DNA of 64,000 nucleotides from Musa acuminata AAA Group (lineage: Eukaryota > Streptophyta > Magnoliopsida > Zingiberales > Musaceae): the NCBI RefSeq assembly GCF_036884655.1, contig NC_088356.1:11041001-11105000 (forward strand). Reading direction: 5' to 3'. The translations under genes were made by a program, and so were the position numbers. Positions 57,928-64,000 of this stretch are shown piece by piece. Under the pieces are notes generated by a model that was not told the DNA's origin, ran no database searches, and worked only from the letters and a program-made list of their open reading frames with translations. Every line of letters starts with the position of its first letter. Position 1 is the first letter of the stretch.

Positions 57928-58770
57928 AAATCCAATCCATTGGACCTGTCCATCCTTAGTTACCGTGTATCTGTAGTCTCTTATTCATTTAATATCCTAT
58001 AGATCATATACCGACATGGTGTTGTTAAGCACATACGGTTTCTACTCGAGTCTCGCTTTAATCGGATTCTTCCGAAGAACTCTTTCTCTCTCAATCTGAA
58101 TGGCCCTGTCTAGAAATTTGTTTGAGTAAGAATACGTGGGATATTCTTCTCATGATATTGAAAGTGGATGATCCTCTAAAGACACTCAATAGCTCTCATA
58201 AGATTAGCTACCACTCCCGATAACCGACTATACGAGGTCTGAAACTTCCAGGTCTATAAGTCTGGTATCAAAGAGTAGAGTACTCATATAGGATATCCTT
58301 AGTATCTCAAGTCTAAGGATCAGATACACCATTAGGACGACAGAATCACTGTCAGACAATGAGGCATCATTAACCATCCAACATTCTACGAGTTGATCAA
58401 TCAGTAAACTCATTCTCTAATGAGCACCTATGTCGTATCCCTAGTGTCTCCACACGAGCAGCTATGAGATTAGTTGCCTCCATTATATAAACGAGCATAC
58501 AATACACCAGTCTATTCGATCATCTCGATGTCCCTCTCAAGTGACCTATGACCGAAATTATTTAGAGTCTGTGTTTAAAGGCGAATCAGTCTCATTATCA
58601 TGATCTCATCATGATCCGATTCCTATTGTATATATCAACAGACATCACAATATATGTAACATATAAGATAAAGTAATAAAATACCAAATAATATAATAAG
58701 AAAAAAGAATGCGTATCATGTCACACGTGTTATCACTCACGTGATTGACTTGTAGGACACCTATAACTAG
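57928..58770 (-). mobile_element. Old LTR fragment, minus orientation, joined to Copia internal sequence
   Basis: It runs from ATCCAATCCATTGGACC to ACCTATAACTAGCA, the true LTR end, followed by a polypurine tract (AAGTGAGAGAT on the minus strand). It is thus the 3' LTR part of an older Copia copy. Confidence 0.8.
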
Positions 58771-59140
58771 CAATCTCTCACTTAACCTAAAGCCAATCAC
58801 ATACGTGTTTGATCTCCATCAGACCCCTATGACGCTCAAAGATAATATGAGACAATGGCTTCGTTAGTGAATCTATAATGTTATCTTCGGATAGAACTCT
58901 TTTTACTACTACATCTCCTCGAGCTACGATCTCTCTGATCAGGTGGAACCTCCTCAAAATATGCTTAAACTTCTGATGAGACATGGGTTCTTTTGTTTTA
59001 GCAATCGCCCCATTATTGTCGTAATATAAGGGAATCAACTCCTTACTGCCTAGCATAACTCCTAGATTTGTGATAAACTTTTTCATCTAGACTTCATCTT
59101 TCGCTACCTTTGCCACAACAATATATTCATGTGATTAGCT
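58771..59140 (-). pseudogene. Copia RNase H C-terminus, old copy
   Basis: The minus frame (59086-58787) reads FITNLGVMLGSKELIPLYYD, then NNGAIAKTKEP and HILRRFHLIREIVARGDVVV, closely matching 18241-18540 of the younger element. It is cut at about 59140, where a plus-oriented LTR fragment starts. Confidence 0.82.
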
Positions 59141-59149
59141 TGCATAGCA

Positions 59150-60376
59150 CACTAGCATATCTTGTATGAGTACTCCACTCTTTGATACAAGACTTATAAA
59201 CATAAAAGTTCCAGATCTAGCATAACAAATCATCGAAAGTGGCAGCCAACCTTATAAGGGCTATCAAGTGTCGACAAAGAATCATCCACTCTTGGTGTTA
59301 TAAGAGAAATATCCCATGTATTTTTGCTCAGGCAAATCCTTGGCCATGGTCATTCAGATTGAGAGATAAATAGTTTTTCGAGAGAATCCGATTAGAGCGA
59401 GACTCAAGTAGAAGCCGTACGGGCCTGATAGCACCATATCTGGTATACAGTCTATGAGATATTAAATAGATAAGAGACAATATATACATGATAATTGATG
59501 ACAAACAAGTCCAATGGATTGGATTCCCTTGTATCGTCTAGGGGCTGCGACGTAGTGGCCTAGTACGTCCGTAGTTGATGAGTCGAGTGAATTATTATGA
59601 AGATAATAATTCACTAAGCTAAAAAGAGTTCCGATGAGTATGACTCATAACTAGCTCGATATTGGACCTAGAGGGTCATACATATATGGTAGGTGTTGTG
59701 ACGAGCAGAGATTCGGATATGAGATATCCACTGGAGCCCCTATCTTGTTGGATATATAATAAGCTTCTGAATTATTGAATTTTATAAATAAGATTTAATA
59801 AGAGCTAATGAGAGATTATTGGGTAGAGATCCATTAATTTAAGAGGCATGCATAGTTGGATGGAGATCCAATACCCAATAAGGTAGGATCCATTAGGGTT
59901 AAGTTGATAGGGGACCTTTATAAATAGGAGGGAACCAAAGAGTCATAGGCTAGACTCCTTTTAGTTGTCACCTTCTATTCTCCTCTACTTCTCTCCTCTT
60001 CAACCGACAACCCCTATTTGAGGCATGTGGATAGTAAGAAGGGTCGGTCCCTTCTTGATTACGTGGTGTGTGCAGCAAGAAGATTTGAGCAGTGATTTGA
60101 GGAGTATCTTCGTGGCCCCTGTTGTGTGGATCACCGCTAGAGAGGAGGATAGTTGACTTCATTTATCCTATCACACGGATCAATGGGATTTTATGGATAT
60201 ACAATCTTCCTATGTAACACACATCCTTTAACATGTGTGATTTTTCAGTTTCATAGGTTTTTGTGCACTAATCTTCTTACGACAACGATGAAACTTTCTT
60301 TTTTTTTGTGAAAAATTCTAGGATTTTTGTTTTCTATTCTTTCACTGTGTATATGATGTCACCTCAAGTTTCCCAA
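59150..60376 (+). mobile_element. Old LTR fragment, plus orientation
   Basis: It starts at an internal LTR position (TGTATGAGTACTCCACTCTT) and continues to ...GATGTCACC...TTTCCCAATA, near the LTR end. It includes the GTGAATTATTA hairpin (about 59587) and a TATAAATA box (about 59919). Confidence 0.8.
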
Positions 60377-61064
60377 TAACTCTTTCTCTTTCAATCTGAA
60401 AAACCCTGGCCAGAGATTTGTTTGAGCAAGAATACAAAGGATATTCCTCTCATGATACCAAGAGCGAATGATCCTCTATCGACACTCAATATCCCTCGCA
60501 AGGTTGGCTGCCACTCCCGATGATTGGTTCTACTATATCTGGAACTTTTAGACGTATAAGTCTGGTATCAAAGAGTGAAGTACTCATATAGGACATCTTT
60601 GATGTCTCAAGTCTAAGGACCATATATACCATTGAAATAATGGAATCAATGTCTAACAATGAGGTATCACCAACCATCTAGCATTTCGTGAGCAGATCGA
60701 TCAGTTAACTCATTCTCCAATTAGCACCTATATTGTATCCTTAGTATCCCCACGTGAGTGGCTTTGAGACCAACCACCTCTATCGTATGGATGAATATAA
60801 AACATACCAATCTATCTAGTTATCTCGTTGTCCCTCTCGAGTAACCTGTGACCAGGATTATTTAGAGTTTGTGTTCAAAAGTGAATCGGTCTCATTATCG
60901 TGATCTCATTACGATCTGATTCCTATTGCATAGATCTATGAACATCATAATATATGCAATAGGTAATATAAAGTGAGAAAAATATCGAATAATCCTATTG
61001 TATAGATCTATGAACATCATAATATATGCAATAGGTAATATAAAGTGAGAAAAATATCGAATAA
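60377..61064 (-). mobile_element. Old LTR fragment, minus orientation, with a 72-bp tandem duplication
   Basis: It begins ACTCTTTCTCTTTCAATCTG and follows the inverted LTR order. Its end is duplicated head to tail (60921-60992 and 60993-61064, nearly identical), a recent local duplication. Confidence 0.78.
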
Positions 61065-61210
61065 GACTCATGAGCCTTTGACATATTTTACTCGCCTCTA
61101 GCACATTTTATCTTGTGCACACTTTGGGCACCATGCCCGGTATACAGTCTCTAGGATATTAGATGGATGATGGGTTATAAAATTATTATGGAGATAATAA
61201 TTCACTAACT
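61065..61210 (+). mobile_element. Minisatellite scrap plus LTR fragment
   Basis: CTAGCACATTTTATCTTGTG at about 61096-61116 matches the ~77-bp array unit at 55.5-56.7 kb. From about 61131 a plus-oriented LTR piece (CCCGGTATACAGTCTC...AATAATTCACTAA) follows and is interrupted by the TRIM-like element. Confidence 0.6.
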
Positions 61211-62045
61211 CGAGTCTGATGAACCAACTGGCCAATAACTCCATTTTGATCCTTCAACCACGGACCAAAATGCTTAAGCAGGAGTTAACATAGTACACTC
61301 ATCAGGCCCTTATAAGCTAATCATACACATTGCCCACTTCCGATGTGGGACTAATGTGATGTTATAATATCCCAAACTCAATTAGCTTGACGTCCTCATC
61401 GTTATAATATCCCAAACTCAATTAGCTTGACGTCCTCGCCAAGGCCCAACATATCCCAGATCGAACCTTAGCATAGTGTATGTGAGGTTTAACTCAATGG
61501 TGGCTCCACGCCGTGATGAGTTCTCGACTCCATCCACGGGTAGCCCTTTCCTACTTGAGCCCTCTCACCCTGCCCAAATCCACATTTGGTGCATTTGGTG
61601 CTAAAAATTATAGCTGAAATAGGGGTCAGTTTAAAAAATTTCAGAGAATTATGACCCTAATTGAGAAGATTTGAGTAAGAAACCTCAAAGCTTTTTCTTC
61701 TTCTTCTTCTCCCTTTTTTTTCTTTCTTTCTTGCTGCCTTCTCTGGTTCTTTAAGAACGAAGGCAGAGAGGCTTAAATGGTGGGATTTGTAATTTGTAAT
61801 GAGAACTCATCCACGGGTAGCCCTTTCCTACTCGAGCCCTCTCACCCTACCCAAATGCTAGGTCGGCTCTGATACCAAATGTCACGACCCGAGTCTGATG
61901 AGCCAACTGGCCAATAACTCCATTTTGGTCCTTCAACCACGGACCAAAATGCTTAAGAGAGAGTTAACATAGTACACTCATCAAACTCTTATAAGCTAAT
62001 AATACACATTGCCCACTTCCGATGTGGGACTAATGGGATGTTACA
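61211..62045 (-). mobile_element. TRIM-like miniature LTR retrotransposon
   Basis: Two ~160-bp LTRs (61211-61366, lacking its first ~9 bp; 61880-62045, TGTCACGACC...GGATGTTACA) flank about 510 bp with no coding capacity. On the minus strand the 5' LTR is followed after 2 nt by TGGTATCAGAGCC (61877-61865), a perfect tRNA-iMet primer site. A purine-leaning GTTTGGGATAT precedes the other LTR. The internal part has a 40-bp tandem duplication (61361-61400 and 61401-61440), a second repeat (CCACGGGTAGCCCTTTCCTA at about 61536 and 61811) and a (TTC)n run. It sits inside a Copia LTR that resumes at 62046. Confidence 0.82.
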
Positions 62046-62458
62046 GGTATGACTCATAGTCAGCTCGATATTGGGCCTAGATGGTCATACACATATGGTA
62101 GGTGTTGCAACGAGTAGAGGTTTGGATATGAGATATCCACTAGAGCCCCTATCTTTTTTAATATCCAATAAGCCCCTAAATTATTGGATCCTATAGATGA
62201 GATCCAATAAGAGTTAATAAGAGATTATTGGATAGAGACCTACTAATCTAAGAGACTTGGTGGTTAGATGGAGATCCAGTACCCAATAGCATAGGATCTA
62301 TTATAGTTAAGTTGACAGGGGCCTCTATAAATGGGGGGAACCAAAGGGTGGTAGGTTAGGCCTTTTTAGTTGTCATCTTTTATTCTCCTCTCCCCCTCTC
62401 CTCCTCAGATAGTAGGCCTGAAGACTTGAGGAGTATCGTCGCAGCTCTACTGTGTAGG
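62046..62458 (+). mobile_element. Continuation of the plus-oriented LTR after the TRIM insertion
   Basis: GGTATGACTCATAG...CTCGATATTGGGCC...TCTATAAATGGGG follows LTR order and stops at CTACTGTGTAGG. About 20 bp expected at the insertion point are missing, so no target duplication can be shown. Confidence 0.75.
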
Positions 62459-62489
62459 ATAAAAGAGTTAAAAATTATTCTTTTGATTC

Positions 62490-62735
62490 ATAGCTATGAG
62501 TTGTTTCACATGAAACCAAGCGAGACTATTGGAGACATGTACATCCATTTTACGGATATCGTCAATGGTCTAAAAGCACTTAGTAAATTTTTTTTTAATT
62601 TTTAACTTGTTAATAAGATATTAAGATCCATTCCAAAAGTTGGGATCCTAAAGTAACAACAATACAAGAAGCAAAGAACCTAAATAACTTTTCGCTTGAA
62701 GAACTTATTGTTAGGATCAAGAATGGCACTAAGAG
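62490..62735 (+). pseudogene. Fragment of a different Copia gag (UBN2 type)
   Basis: The plus frame reads SYELFHMKPSETIGDMYIHF, TDIVNGLKALSK and, after stops, NKILRSIPK. It matches the conserved YELFxMKxxExIxxMxxRFxxIVNxLKxLG block of UBN2-type gag. Gag of the family at 16.7-25.2 kb lacks it. It has several stops. Confidence 0.65.
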
Positions 62736-63085
62736 AGGGGGTGAATTAGTACAACGATAAAAATCATATCGAGTCGAAAATCTTGTTCGATAAAATCATT
62801 TCGGAAAGATGTTAAACTTGAAAGTATACGGAAGCGTAGTAAAAGTAAAGCAGTTTGCAATGAAAGTAAAGAGAAAAATAAAAATGTAAACCAGATTTTT
62901 ATAGTAGTTCGGTCATCGTGACTAACATTAACTCTTGATTCCTCTTCACTTGAGGCCACCGGCTTCCACTATCAATCTTCTTTCAACGGGCAAATATCAA
63001 CTACCCTTTTACACCCCTCTTCTCCTTTTCACAAGTTTAGGAGACAACATTTTATAAGCACTCAGTTATAACAATACTCACTCAT
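62736..63085. repeat. Unclassified repeat-like segment
   Basis: It starts near CACTAAGAGAGGGGGTGAATTA and includes TTTATAGTAGTTCGGTCATCG. I recognise this type of block from dispersed plant repeats but cannot place it in a family. Confidence 0.35.
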
Positions 63086-63703
63086 ATCCAAATATGGTAG
63101 GTATTGCGATGAGTAGAGGTTCAGATATGAGATATCTGCCGAAGCCTCTATCTTATTGGATACCCAATAAGCTCCTGAATTATTGGATCCTATGGATGAG
63201 ATCTAATAAGAGCCAATAAGAGATTATTAGATAGAGATCCACTAATTTAAGTGACTTGAGCAGTTGGACGGAGATCCAATATCTAATAGGGTAGGATCCA
63301 TTATGATTAAGTTGACATAGGGCATCTATAAGTAGGAGAGAACTAAGGGTCATAGGCTTGGCTTCTTGGTTATCACTTTCTATTCTCTTATCCCCTTCTC
63401 CTTCTCATATAGCAGGTGTGGAGATTTGGGTAGCGATTTAAGGAGCGTCTTCGTAGTCCCTACCATGTGGATCACTACTAGAGAGGAGGACGCTTGACCT
63501 CCTTCATCCTCTCCCACAGATTTGAAAGAATTCAGGGATATACGATATCCTTAGATAACATAACTATCTCACATGTATTTTTTAGTTTCATGAGTTTCTG
63601 CATACCAATCTTCATATGACGACGAACATCTTTTTGGAAAATCTGGATTTTTGTTTTATATTCTTCTGCTGCGCATGTGATGTCACCCCTAGATTTTCCT
63701 ACA
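63086..63703 (+). mobile_element. LTR 3' fragment, plus orientation
   Basis: It runs from ATATGGTAGGTATTGCGATG to TGATGTCACCCC...TTTCCTACA, matching the last ~600 bp of LTRs A and D. No primer site follows, so it is not a 5' LTR of an intact element. Confidence 0.75.
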
Positions 63704-64000
63704 CTAACTAGGGCAAAAATGAAATGACAGTCTATATCATCCCTATTAGCATCTTCACTTGCTAGGTGAGATTCAAGAACTCCTCGACGGGGACAGCAAG
63801 CGGCTTAGGGTTACCCTAAGGGTGAGATACTTGGGCCATTTAATAGACATCAATATCATATTAACGTTTGAGCTGAGGCGGATGCATCTATGTGCGGAAA
63901 GGGTGGCTACTACCCCCTAGTGAAAGTACTATAGGTTGGGAGCAGAGCCTCCCCACTTAAGCGTTCATTGAGAGGGTCAGCGGACGAGTGTTCCTATGAC
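63704..64000. other. Window end; no gene recognised
   Basis: Mixed-composition sequence with no long ORF and no similarity to other parts of the window that I could see. Confidence 0.35.

Overview
The window looks like nuclear DNA of a flowering plant. Genes are split by GT-AG introns. They are widely spaced, and LTR retrotransposons fill much of the space between them. Gene content (PAT10, cpSRP43, CDSP32, MSL channel, PLS-class PPR, MIR171) is typical of angiosperms. The very GC-rich exons beside AT-rich introns suggest a monocot, and I would guess Musaceae (banana or ensete). That last step is inference and was not tested.

Layout. Positions 534-7335 (-) carry an 11-exon DHHC protein S-acyltransferase (PAT10-like) with old transposon fragments in its introns. 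Positions 8596-8821 (+) hold a broken dehydrin remnant behind an ABRE-rich upstream region. Positions 9169-10776 (-) are a 3-exon LEA_2 membrane protein. Positions 11444-12655 (+) are the intronless chloroplast SRP43. From about 13.3 to 33.6 kb there is a Ty3/Gypsy element of the Tat type, with an archaeal-type second RNase H and an antisense ORF. It was hit three times by one Ty1/Copia family: a solo LTR at 13509-14999, a full inverted element at 16731-25154 and a solo LTR at 28130-29624. Each has its own perfect 5-bp target site duplication. A 58-bp tandem array closes the Gypsy element. Positions 34467-39548 (-) are a 5-exon MscS-like channel. A MIR171 hairpin lies at about 41493-41606 (-). 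Positions 45902-49788 (+) are a 5-exon DCAF8-type WD40 protein. Positions 51546-52472 (+) are CDSP32, and 52973-54466 (+) an intronless E-class PPR protein. From about 55.5 kb to the end there is only repeat: a ~77-bp minisatellite, then a mosaic of older LTR fragments in both orientations, with a small TRIM-like element at 61211-62045.

The host genes do not form a pathway. Two act in chloroplasts (cpSRP43 in LHCP targeting, CDSP32 in redox stress defence). Three are membrane proteins (PAT10, LEA_2, MSL). One is probably a CUL4-DDB1 substrate receptor, one a probable organelle RNA factor, and MIR171 silences GRAS/HAM transcripts. All splice models below were derived by hand from GT-AG sites, phase continuity and family resemblance. 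They close in frame but are not supported by transcripts.

The most unusual signal is in the 5' leader of the Copia element (22022-22337). Four stem-loops share one 17-nt core, but their outer stems differ in sequence and each is self-complementary, with G-U pairs and one bulge.
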